Assembly (NCBI GenBank): GCA_050874665.1
Contig: JBNMLC010000004.1
Location: 1-64,000 of the forward strand
Reading direction: 5' to 3'
DNA length: 64,000 nt
From: RUG11237 sp050874665
Lineage (GTDB): Bacteria; Bacillota; Clostridia; Lachnospirales; Lachnospiraceae
The notes beneath the pieces were generated by a model. The model worked only from the letters and a program-made list of their open reading frames with translations, searched no databases and was not told where the DNA came from. Within the stretch, counting starts at the first letter, position 1, and every line of letters starts with the position of its first letter. A program made the position numbers and the translations under genes. This document shows, piece by piece, positions 35,420 to 43,662 of the stretch.

Positions 35420-36865
35420 TTACTGTAATAATTGAAGTACCGTCTGTGGAAGGTCATTTGCCTGTGCAAGCACAGAAACACCTGCCTGCTGTAATACATT
35501 ATACTGGGTGTATCTCGTCATTTCCTCTGCCATGTCAGTATCCATAATACGACTATATGCGGAAGTAAGGCTTTCATCTGCAACATCAAGACTGGAAATC
35601 GTATGATCCAAACGATTCTGATATGCCCCTAACTTTGCCCTGACCGCTGATACAAAAGAAAGTGCATCATCTACCTGTGTAATCACTCTAGAAGCAGATT
35701 CAAAGGTAAGATAATTCAGATTTTCAATTCCCATATTTTCTAAAGACATATTCGGAATACGCACGTCCATCGTCTGATTTTCATTAGAGCCAATCTGCAG
35801 TGACATATATCCAAAATCTTTTACATCAATAGTGGCTGTTGTTCCCACTAAAGTAGCACTTGTATTTCCCGCAATTTCCTGATAGCTTTTATTGTCCACT
35901 TTAATTGTCATCTCAAAGCCGCCTCTGTCAGTTACCTTAACGTATTCACCATCGCTGCTGCAGGAAGCCGTATTTTTGAACAAAGAGGTTGAACTTGCTG
36001 TGTTGGTATCCTCTACTAATTGAATTGATGCGTCCGTTCCTGCTGTTTTTGTTGTAGAAGTTAATCCAAGTGTTCCTGCGAAAGAAGGCGGATTAACTGT
36101 AATATCTACATCCCACTTAGACCCATATTCTTCTGATGTAAACACCAGAGAATTTCCTTTCATGGTTACTTCCACACCTGCAACTTCTGCTGCCTCTCTT
36201 ATTTTTCCGTACACATCTCCAAATGTTTCTGATGTAGATATCTCCACAGCCACCCCATTAATGCCAATCGTTCCTTTTGTTGCTGCAGCTTCCGGAACAC
36301 CAAATGCGGACGTATCTATTGTTCCTGTAGTAACGGTAGTCTTGCTTGCCACACCCGTAATTTTAAACTGATATGCTCCCGGTGAAACAGAATCCGCTAT
36401 AAGACCCGCACTGACACCATTTGTATTGCTGTAAGCTCTTGTGTCAAAGCTTCCATCTAATAATGATTTCTTATTGAACTCTGTTTCCTCAGAAATTCTC
36501 TGAATTTCTTCCTGTAGTTTTTCTGCTTCAATCTGAATTGCTTCCCTGTCTTCTAAGGTATAGGTATCGTTTGCACTTTGTACTGCCAACTCACGAAGTC
36601 TTTGCAACATAGACTGTATTTCATTCATTGCACCTTCTGCCGTTTCAATTGCAGATACTCCATCTAACGCATTATCAGAAGCTTTTTCTAAGCCCCTTAA
36701 CTGGGTACTCATTTTATGTGCAATGGCAAAACCTGCCGGATTATCCTTTGCTGAATTAATTTTGTAGCCTGATGATAACTTTTCTACCGAATTGGAAAGA
36801 CCTTTTTCAGTTGTTTTCAAGCGGCTATTTGCCAGCACCGCTGCTATATTATGATTAACTTTCAT
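35420..36865 (-). CDS. flagellin
   Basis: 481 residues. The conserved N-terminal D0/D1 region begins MKVNHNIAAVLANSRLKTTEKGLS with LSSGYKINSAKDNPAGFAIA, and the C-terminus ends with the matching QANDLPQTVLQLLQ; the middle (about 165-385) is variable and Ser/Thr/Val-rich. Exported unfolded through the flagellar apparatus, it polymerises into the filament. The N-terminal region has the type of helix recognised by TLR5 in many bacteria, but I cannot say whether this one is. The AGGAGG site is strong, and the gene is probably read from a sigma-28-like promoter. Confidence 0.96.
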   Translation of the reverse strand: MKVNHNIAAVLANSRLKTTEKGLSNSVEKLSSGYKINSAKDNPAGFAIAHKMSTQLRGLEKASDNALDGVSAIETAEGAMNEIQSMLQRLRELAVQSANDTYTLEDREAIQIEAEKLQEEIQRISEETEFNKKSLLDGSFDTRAYSNTNGVSAGLIADSVSPGAYQFKITGVASKTTVTTGTIDTSAFGVPEAAATKGTIGINGVAVEISTSETFGDVYGKIREAAEVAGVEVTMKGNSLVFTSEEYGSKWDVDITVNPPSFAGTLGLTSTTKTAGTDASIQLVEDTNTASSTSLFKNTASCSSDGEYVKVTDRGGFEMTIKVDNKSYQEIAGNTSATLVGTTATIDVKDFGYMSLQIGSNENQTMDVRIPNMSLENMGIENLNYLTFESASRVITQVDDALSFVSAVRAKLGAYQNRLDHTISSLDVADESLTSAYSRIMDTDMAEEMTRYTQYNVLQQAGVSVLAQANDLPQTVLQLLQ

Positions 36866-36917
36866 GTAATTCCTCCTAATTATTCATTATATGATTTGTA
36901 CCTTTTTGTTATTAGAA

Positions 36918-36944
36918 ATATCGGTTATAAGCCTATTTTTCATA
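36918..36944 (-). promoter_or_regulatory. sigma-28-like promoter of flagellin
   Basis: The -10 ACCGATAT (36925-36918) matches the sigma-28 GCCGATAA closely. Eleven bp upstream is TATGAAAA (36944-36937), a poor match to TAAAGTTT. Spacing is right for a motility promoter, about 50 bp before the ATG. Confidence 0.5.
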
Positions 36945-36972
36945 AGTAGCAAATGTATGAAACTTTTGTGTT

Positions 36973-39900
36973 TTATCCCTGACTTTGAATTAAACCAATA
37001 AATGTTTTTGCACACTGATAAAGTGCTACTGTATTTACACGGGATTCTTTGTCTAATTTTTCTGTCTCACTAAACTGGTTTAAATCGACATTTTCACTCT
37101 TTGCATAATTTAATTTTGTAACACGATAGGAATCACCTGCCATACCAATTTTAATGTTTTTATCAATAGAACGAAGGAATTCATAACCTACATCCGTATC
37201 TGATACCATAAGCCCTGTAATCCTATCTGTTTTCAGACGAAAGGAAGCCGCTATTTTTCCATACTTGTCACATTGCATGGTAATGGCTACTGTTCCGTTT
37301 TGATTACTTCCTTTTATAATTTTTAAATTAATAGACGTAATTTCCTCGTTAATCCTCACTGGAATTTCATAATTTTCTTCCCGGCTCAAAGCACTTGTCA
37401 ATTTGATTTCCTGATGAAGCATTTTTAGAGAACGAACATCTACATAATTTAGATTTTCCTCTTCCAGAGAAGATTCTACTAGCTCAAATTCTGCTCCTGT
37501 CAACTCCTCATACGCTGCTTGAGCCGCTTCTTCTGAAATCAGACGGTCGGTTACACGTTCTGCTGCTTTCATAATTTCTTTTTCTTTGTTTTTCTTTGGT
37601 GCTTTTGCTGCCTCATTCAGCAGTTGCCTGATGAATCTTCCACGCTCGTTCATTAGTCCATCTGCTGCTACAAGATTATTCACTGTCACAGGCTGCTCAT
37701 AATCAAGAAGCATTTTTATTACCTGTCCTTCCACCATACGTGCATCTTTGAGCTGATTCATCTTTTCTTGATAAAATTGTTCTTGAATTTCTTCATTAAC
37801 TGCAATATTCTTCATCTGCTCGCCAAAATTTTCAAGTGAAATATTATAATTATCAATATTTTTAATATGTACCAGTTTTTCCGGCTCCATATTTTCCATT
37901 ACTTCTTTTACCAAATTAGTATAATACTGTTGTCGTTTTTGTTCTTCATTATAATGCTGTTGTGAATTGTTTTCCGAAAATCCTTCATTGATTTGTGCCT
38001 GCATAGGCGTAACATCTGATTTTCCTGAGGCAATCCCGCCAAAATTATCATCTACTGTAACCTTTATACCGCCCGCCTTTGTAGTACCTGCACTTTTTAC
38101 ACCTGTAATCAAATTGCGCAATGTAATTTCGGCACCCTGATTTAATAATGCTCCGACAACAGCACCTTCTGATTTTTCTATTTGATAAAACAATCGATAA
38201 ATTCCAATGTAAGCATTTCTCTGTTCTGGTGTGATTTGCTGATTTTTTTCTAATTTCCACAAAAATTCGCTATACTTTTCTTCGGTAGAAGAACCTAATT
38301 GAGTTTTAATTTCTTCTACCTCTGCATTTAATGTATAAATATCCGTATCTAAAGGATTTTTACCACGCTTTATCAATTCTAAAGTGACATCGCCACTCAT
38401 ATTCTGCATCAGACGGTTCATGCACATATCTGCTTGTTTTACTTGTGCAATGCTGTCTCTGGAAATTGCCATTCTGTTAAATGCAAGTATCTTGACTGCC
38501 CGCTGATTTGCCTGTGTAGCTTCTAACGATAAATCCCTTAAAATAGAATCTACATTTTGAAACGCCTTTTGTATAGAATCACCCATATCACTTCTTGGTG
38601 TGGTCATCATTGTTTCATAGCTGCTTTGTGCAGTTTCAAAAGATGCCCTTACAAAGACACCATGCATATATATTTCATTTACGGTAGGGTTCATTCCTTC
38701 CCCTGTAAATCTTCCCAAAGCCACCATCGGCATCTTGGCAAGTTCCCCTATTTTTCTTTCAGCTTCGCGATACAAATCCCCTGCTTCTTTGGTATACGTC
38801 ATTCCTTTTGACTCAAATAATGCCTTTTCGTACTGCTGCTCCTCTGCTTTTAAATCCTCTACTAACTTAGAAAGCTCTGACGTTTCCACCTCTATCCCCT
38901 GCTTTAACATTCGATAAGAAGCTTCTACACTCATCATAAGTCTTACCTCTTCTAGCTGTCTTCTTGCAGAAACCAATTCATAGGATTCCTCATCCATAGC
39001 TTCAGAATTTTTGTATATAAATATTGAATTTGCATTATCATCAATTGTTTTTTGCTCTTTTACAAGATTTTCTATTGTGACCTTTTTTCCTGCAAATACT
39101 ACATTTTTCAAAGCATCATCTGAAACATGACTAAGTTTTTCCTGAATATCTACTGCCTGCTGCAAATGATTCTCACTTCCAGTTAACAGCACTTGCTGTG
39201 GCCTGTTTCCCTCTTTCATTGTGTTAATAATATCCTGCAACAACTTTTCATTCTGGATAGGAAGCTCAATCTCCTGAAGTTTCACATAATTAGTAATTGT
39301 CTGCTCTGTCAGTGGAATTCCCTTTTCCACCATCCATTTTGCTCCCCCCATAGTTTCATCTGTAACTTCTAACCCTGCCTGATGAATAATTTTTTCCATC
39401 TGTCCTTCAATTGCCTGCCAGTTAAAGTCCTGAGATTTTCTTGCATAATATCCCGGAAGTCCCTCTGTATAATATGCCTGCTCCTTCTGCCCCACTGCAC
39501 CCTGGCTACTATACTCCGCACGATAAAAATTTGTTACCGTAGGCTCCATATTATTTTCCAGCATATATTTGACAGCGCTTTCCGATAATTCCTCAAGACC
39601 TGAAGATAATTCCATTGTTTCCTCTATGTCGTTGATATTCTCTTGGGTAGCAGGAAGATTATTTTTCTCTAATTCTTGTGCGATATGCATTGCCTGACTC
39701 TTGCTTCCCGTAACACTTTCCATTGCTTCCACGGAAACACTTCTTGTATATGCAGTATCAACTCCGGCCTGTGCTAACTTTACCTTTATTTTGTCCACAA
39801 CAGTAACAATGTGCTCCACTTCTGAGTCACTCAGAGAATAGCCGTCCTTCATTAACTGGTTAAAGTCATTTCGGCTTAAAACATTAGACATTATCGCCAT

Positions 39901-40125
39901 ATAATCTCTCTGAGTATCCACATCAGATTTTGAAAGCTCTTCAAAAGACTCTAAAATACTTTTTTTATCTACACTTGTATCTTCCACACCTGAAAAGAGA
40001 TTGTTTTCCTTTTTAAAAGACACAGAATTTGTTTTTTCTTGGGACTTTGTTTTATCACTTTTGGATGTTTTATAATCAGCAAAAGATGCTTTCTTTACAA
40101 TATCCAGAATATTATCCAACTTCAT
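36973..40125 (-). CDS. large flagellum-neighbour protein, 1050 aa, FliK-like C-terminus
   Basis: 1050 residues, no signal peptide, mostly acidic and helical, with many repeated short helices (pattern ...LxxNxxPxTxxN...). The last 150 residues (about 880-1000) resemble the C-terminal domain of flagellar hook-length proteins: paired strands in GTVAITMQCDKYGKIAASF and a closing helix. It lies directly upstream of the flagellin gene on the same strand. I think it belongs to a DUF6240-type family of Clostridial flagellar loci, but the role, perhaps hook-length control or secretion ruler, is inference. It could instead be an unrelated long cytoplasmic protein. Confidence 0.6.
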   Translation of the reverse strand: MKLDNILDIVKKASFADYKTSKSDKTKSQEKTNSVSFKKENNLFSGVEDTSVDKKSILESFEELSKSDVDTQRDYMAIMSNVLSRNDFNQLMKDGYSLSDSEVEHIVTVVDKIKVKLAQAGVDTAYTRSVSVEAMESVTGSKSQAMHIAQELEKNNLPATQENINDIEETMELSSGLEELSESAVKYMLENNMEPTVTNFYRAEYSSQGAVGQKEQAYYTEGLPGYYARKSQDFNWQAIEGQMEKIIHQAGLEVTDETMGGAKWMVEKGIPLTEQTITNYVKLQEIELPIQNEKLLQDIINTMKEGNRPQQVLLTGSENHLQQAVDIQEKLSHVSDDALKNVVFAGKKVTIENLVKEQKTIDDNANSIFIYKNSEAMDEESYELVSARRQLEEVRLMMSVEASYRMLKQGIEVETSELSKLVEDLKAEEQQYEKALFESKGMTYTKEAGDLYREAERKIGELAKMPMVALGRFTGEGMNPTVNEIYMHGVFVRASFETAQSSYETMMTTPRSDMGDSIQKAFQNVDSILRDLSLEATQANQRAVKILAFNRMAISRDSIAQVKQADMCMNRLMQNMSGDVTLELIKRGKNPLDTDIYTLNAEVEEIKTQLGSSTEEKYSEFLWKLEKNQQITPEQRNAYIGIYRLFYQIEKSEGAVVGALLNQGAEITLRNLITGVKSAGTTKAGGIKVTVDDNFGGIASGKSDVTPMQAQINEGFSENNSQQHYNEEQKRQQYYTNLVKEVMENMEPEKLVHIKNIDNYNISLENFGEQMKNIAVNEEIQEQFYQEKMNQLKDARMVEGQVIKMLLDYEQPVTVNNLVAADGLMNERGRFIRQLLNEAAKAPKKNKEKEIMKAAERVTDRLISEEAAQAAYEELTGAEFELVESSLEEENLNYVDVRSLKMLHQEIKLTSALSREENYEIPVRINEEITSINLKIIKGSNQNGTVAITMQCDKYGKIAASFRLKTDRITGLMVSDTDVGYEFLRSIDKNIKIGMAGDSYRVTKLNYAKSENVDLNQFSETEKLDKESRVNTVALYQCAKTFIGLIQSQG

Positions 40126-40361
40126 ATTTTCTCCTACCCTTCTTCACGATTCCATGTTGCTTTTTATTTCGACATTCTAATGCTTTTTCTTAACTGCCAA
40201 ATATGCTTTGTGCATTTTGACTAATTTGCTTCAAAAAAATTATACATATGTCAAAATTTTCACATGTAATATATATTTTTCAAAAAATCTATTGTAAATT
40301 TTACCCAAAAGGTGTTAATATATATTTAATAAATCAAATCAACAGTAGGAGAAGATGTATT

Positions 40362-40928
40362 ATGGAAACTAAAACACACGATTTTGTAAACTTGATGGAA
40401 CAGTATCGTAAGATGGGTTATGCATATGTAAAAGTAGAATTAATTAATGGGGAGAGTTTTTGCATATTGCCAAATGATGTTTATTACTTATCAACCCTAT
40501 ATGTATTAAAGTATAACGACTGCTCCAAAATGTTTTATTTAAGTCAATATGGAGAAGAATTAGCTTATGACGTATTTATGGAATATTTTAATCAGTTTAT
40601 CTCAAACTCTAAACTTCCGACTTTAAAGGATTCCGTTCAAGAACTTTTAAATCGCTATGATCACCCAATTATGAATGTATTGGAAAAAACAGAAATCTCT
40701 GCTTTTGGTGACTTTATTCAGTTAGGAAAATGTTGCCGTGATATTGAATTGGTTGTAGATGACAATGCCAAACGTACCAGAACTTATATACAAAAAGATA
40801 TTATTGAATACATAACCATTTGTATGCAAAACGTTGTAACCATTAAACCTTGTCGTCTGGATCCTAAATTTGAAGTTACAGATAAGAAGTTAATTGAAGC
40901 ATTAACCGAGTTAAGAAAAGAAGTATAA
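40362..40928 (+). CDS. uncharacterised 188 aa protein
   Basis: 188 residues from the ATG at 40362, supported by TAGGAGAAG 7 nt upstream; the longer frame from 40248 runs through AT-rich leader. It has no signal peptide or membrane segment, a mixed alpha/beta composition and no motif I recognise. The N-terminal part (VKVELINGESFCILPNDVYYL) could be a small beta barrel. It is transcribed divergently from the 1050 aa gene and ends at a strong hairpin. The family is not recognised, and I propose no function. Confidence 0.6.
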   Translation: METKTHDFVNLMEQYRKMGYAYVKVELINGESFCILPNDVYYLSTLYVLKYNDCSKMFYLSQYGEELAYDVFMEYFNQFISNSKLPTLKDSVQELLNRYDHPIMNVLEKTEISAFGDFIQLGKCCRDIELVVDDNAKRTRTYIQKDIIEYITICMQNVVTIKPCRLDPKFEVTDKKLIEALTELRKEV

Positions 40929-40941
40929 ACAAAAACGTATT

Positions 40942-40976
40942 AAAAAAGTTTCCGGAACTGTTCCGGAAACTTTTTA
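40942..40976. terminator. bidirectional terminator
   Basis: Stem AAAAAGTTTCCGGAA/TTCCGGAAACTTTTT with T-runs on both strands, between the 188 aa gene and glgB. Confidence 0.9.
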
Positions 40977-40988
40977 TTTTTATCATTC

Positions 40989-42908
40989 TTAAAAAGAGAA
41001 CACAATTGCCTCATATGGCTTAAGTGGACATGCAATACTATAAACTTTATTGTCCCATTCTTTCATTGTAGCATTTTCATAATCTTTTGTAATCACTCTG
41101 TTTCCACCAAACTTTTTTTCATCACTGCTAAAAAGAAGTTTATATTTTTTCTTTTTCGGCACACCCACTCTGTACTCTTTCCACTCCACAGGAGTAAAGT
41201 TACATACAAATAGCAGATTACGTTTGGCATCTTTTGATTTTCTAATAAAGCTGTAAACACCATGATAAGCATCATCTGCGTTAATCCACTCAAAGCCTTC
41301 GTACTCATCATCTAATTCATACATGGCAGGATGACTCTTATAAAGGTTTAATAGCTCTTTTACATAATTCTGCATACCTGAATTTAATTTATTTTCGTTG
41401 ATTAAATTCCAGTCTAATTCTCTTTCCTCGCTCCATTCTCGCTCCTGACCAAACTCCTGTCCCATAAATAAGAGTTTTTTGCCCGGGTGTCCATACATGA
41501 AAGCATATGCTGCACGTAAATTCGCATATTTTTCCTCTTTTTCTTTTCCCGGCATTTTATTTACCATAGCACACTTAAGATGTACAACTTCATCATGTGA
41601 TAACACATTGATGTAATTTTCTGAGTACTGATAAGTCATGGCAAACGTCAATCGGTTATGGTTGTCTTTTCTAAAGTATGGATCAAGCTTCATATAATCC
41701 AGAAAATCATGCATCCAGCCCATGTTCCATTTATGAGTAAATCCAAGACCATCTTCTTCCGGTTTGGCTGTTACCTTCGGCCATGCTGTGGATTCCTCTG
41801 CAATCATGGATACACCCTCATTACGTCCTAAAACTACAGAATTCATATGTTTAAAAAATTCAATCGCTTCTAGATTCTTGTTACCACCGAATTTATTTGG
41901 CACCCACTGTCCTGCCTGTTTTCCATAATCCAGATAAAGCATAGAAGCAACTGCATCGACACGCAGTCCGTCCACATGAAATTGTTCAATCCAAAATAAT
42001 GCATTTACAATGAGGAAGTTGCGTACTTCATTTTTACCAAAATCAAAAATCTTGGTGCCCCAATCCGGATGTTCTCCTTTTCTTGGATCTGCATACTCAA
42101 ATACCGGTGTTCCATCAAAATTAGCCAGACCATGTGCATCTCTCGGAAAATGTGCAGGTACCCAGTCTAAAATAACTCCAATATTATGCTTGTGCATGTA
42201 ATCTATAAAATACATAAAATCCTGTGGTGTTCCATATCTCGAGGTTGGTGCATAATATCCCGTTACCTGATATCCCCAAGAACCATCATACGGGTGTTCT
42301 GCAATTCCCATCAATTCTACATGAGTATACCCCATCTCTGTAACATACTCTGCCAATGAATGTGCTAATTCCTTATAATTGTAAAATCCTTCTTCATTGC
42401 CTTCCTTTGACGGATGTTTTTTCCATGAGCCAGGATGAACCTCATACACCGACATCGGAGATTTTTTGGCATCAAATTTCTTTCTTTTATTAAGCCATGT
42501 TTTATCTCCCCACTTATAATTGGTGATATCTGTTACTCTAGAAGCCGTACCCGGACGAAGCTCTGCATAGTTTGCAAACGGATCCGCTTTATACAACACT
42601 TCTCCACTCTTTGTAGTTATCTGAAACTTGTATAAATCTCCTAATTTTACATTTGGAAGAAACGTTTCATAAATCCCCAACGGCTCTAATCGTCTCATTA
42701 CTCCTTCATAGCCATTCCACTGGTTAAAATCTCCTACTACACTCACATAAGCTGCATTTGGTGCCCAGACCGCAAAGTATACGCCTTTTACACCGTCTAC
42801 CTCCATCATATGTGCACCAAGCTTCTTAAAAATATCATAATGTGTTCCCTGTCCAAAAAGATACTGATCTAATTCTGTGATAAATCTTCCATCCCTATTT
42901 TCCATCAT
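40989..42908 (-). CDS. glgB: 1,4-alpha-glucan branching enzyme
   Basis: 639 residues. It has an N-terminal CBM48/E-set domain (about 20-120, VWAPNAAYVSVVGDFNQWNG) and a GH13 catalytic domain with the four conserved regions: DWVPAHFPRD, nucleophile Asp in GLRVDAVASMLYLDYG (about 310), Glu in MIAEESTAWP (about 365) and VLSHDEVVH. It forms alpha-1,6 branches in glycogen. It lies 23 bp after a TetR regulator gene on the same strand and is probably co-transcribed with it, with no other glg genes nearby. A pullulanase, which removes such branches, is at 57133-59088. Confidence 0.95.
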   Translation of the reverse strand: MMENRDGRFITELDQYLFGQGTHYDIFKKLGAHMMEVDGVKGVYFAVWAPNAAYVSVVGDFNQWNGYEGVMRRLEPLGIYETFLPNVKLGDLYKFQITTKSGEVLYKADPFANYAELRPGTASRVTDITNYKWGDKTWLNKRKKFDAKKSPMSVYEVHPGSWKKHPSKEGNEEGFYNYKELAHSLAEYVTEMGYTHVELMGIAEHPYDGSWGYQVTGYYAPTSRYGTPQDFMYFIDYMHKHNIGVILDWVPAHFPRDAHGLANFDGTPVFEYADPRKGEHPDWGTKIFDFGKNEVRNFLIVNALFWIEQFHVDGLRVDAVASMLYLDYGKQAGQWVPNKFGGNKNLEAIEFFKHMNSVVLGRNEGVSMIAEESTAWPKVTAKPEEDGLGFTHKWNMGWMHDFLDYMKLDPYFRKDNHNRLTFAMTYQYSENYINVLSHDEVVHLKCAMVNKMPGKEKEEKYANLRAAYAFMYGHPGKKLLFMGQEFGQEREWSEERELDWNLINENKLNSGMQNYVKELLNLYKSHPAMYELDDEYEGFEWINADDAYHGVYSFIRKSKDAKRNLLFVCNFTPVEWKEYRVGVPKKKKYKLLFSSDEKKFGGNRVITKDYENATMKEWDNKVYSIACPLKPYEAIVFSF

Positions 42909-42931
42909 TTTCTCCTCCTAATTATATTACT

Positions 42932-43504
42932 TTATGAATAAATACCATACATAAACTGTTTTACAAGATTATGACTAACCTCATCGATTGCTATGTTCGG
43001 ATCTCCAATTTCAAAATAATAAATCAAATAAAAATTGATAATTCCTTCAAATCCACTGGCAAACTGCTGTTGTCTGCCATTCATATTTCCAAGCTCCGTT
43101 GAAGCCCTTTCAAATATCTCTACAATAATTTCATGCGTTTTAATCATATACGGTCTGATTGCTTTATATGAATCATTTTCTCTTGCAGAATATATTAACG
43201 ACAATGTAAACAAATACAATGTTTTATTTTCAACCGCCAATTTCAAGTATTCCTTGCATGTTTCATATAATGTTTCTGGTAGATTTCCCCGATATACCGA
43301 TGCATCTTTTAGCTGCTTCAAAAAATCACTATAGTATTCATCAATAATACTTTCTAATAAACCGTATTTACTTTTAAAATAATAGTACAACGTAGGCTTT
43401 GTAGTTCCTGCACGGTCTACAATCTCCTGTACCCCCACTGCATCGTAACCTTTTTGGTAAAAAAGCTCCGTAGCACACTCCAATATATTGGTCCGGTTAT
43501 CCAT
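42932..43504 (-). CDS. TetR/AcrR family regulator
   Basis: 190 residues from the ATG at 43504, with AGGAGGGG upstream; the longer frame adds 11 residues without a site. The N-terminal helix-turn-helix is typical (ATELFYQKGYDAVGVQEIVDRAGTTKPTLYYYFKSK); the C-terminal ligand domain is not diagnostic. It is the first gene before glgB, so it probably controls its own operon through two inverted operators over the promoter. The ligand is unknown. Confidence 0.88.
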   Translation of the reverse strand: MDNRTNILECATELFYQKGYDAVGVQEIVDRAGTTKPTLYYYFKSKYGLLESIIDEYYSDFLKQLKDASVYRGNLPETLYETCKEYLKLAVENKTLYLFTLSLIYSARENDSYKAIRPYMIKTHEIIVEIFERASTELGNMNGRQQQFASGFEGIINFYLIYYFEIGDPNIAIDEVSHNLVKQFMYGIYS

Positions 43505-43555
43505 CTGTCCCCTCCTGTTAATACATAACCTATGCACTTATCCTTCTGAATTTTA

Positions 43556-43598
43556 TATACCGATTGGTATTTTTTTATTTATTATACCAATCGGTATA
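43556..43598. promoter_or_regulatory. paired TetR-type operators over the TetR-glgB promoter
   Basis: Two 15 bp arms, TATACCGATTGGTAT (43556-43570) and ATACCAATCGGTATA (43584-43598), are exact inverted repeats 13 bp apart, and each is itself a near palindrome (ATACC N4 GGTAT). On the minus strand a TTGACA (43610-43605), 18 bp, TATAAT (43586-43581) promoter lies across them; the right-hand arm overlaps the -10 box. This predicts repression by the adjacent TetR protein. Confidence 0.85.
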
Positions 43599-43613
43599 TA
43601 CAGATGTCAACAC

Positions 43614-43652
43614 CAAAAAAATAGCCAAAGCATCTTTTGTACTTTGACTATT
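43614..43652 (-). terminator. terminator after the TPR/P-loop protein gene
   Basis: Stem AATAGTCAAAG/CTTTGGCTATT with one G-U pair and a T-run of seven on the minus strand, just beyond the 881 aa gene. Confidence 0.7.
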
Positions 43653-43662
43653 TTGCTCTTTG

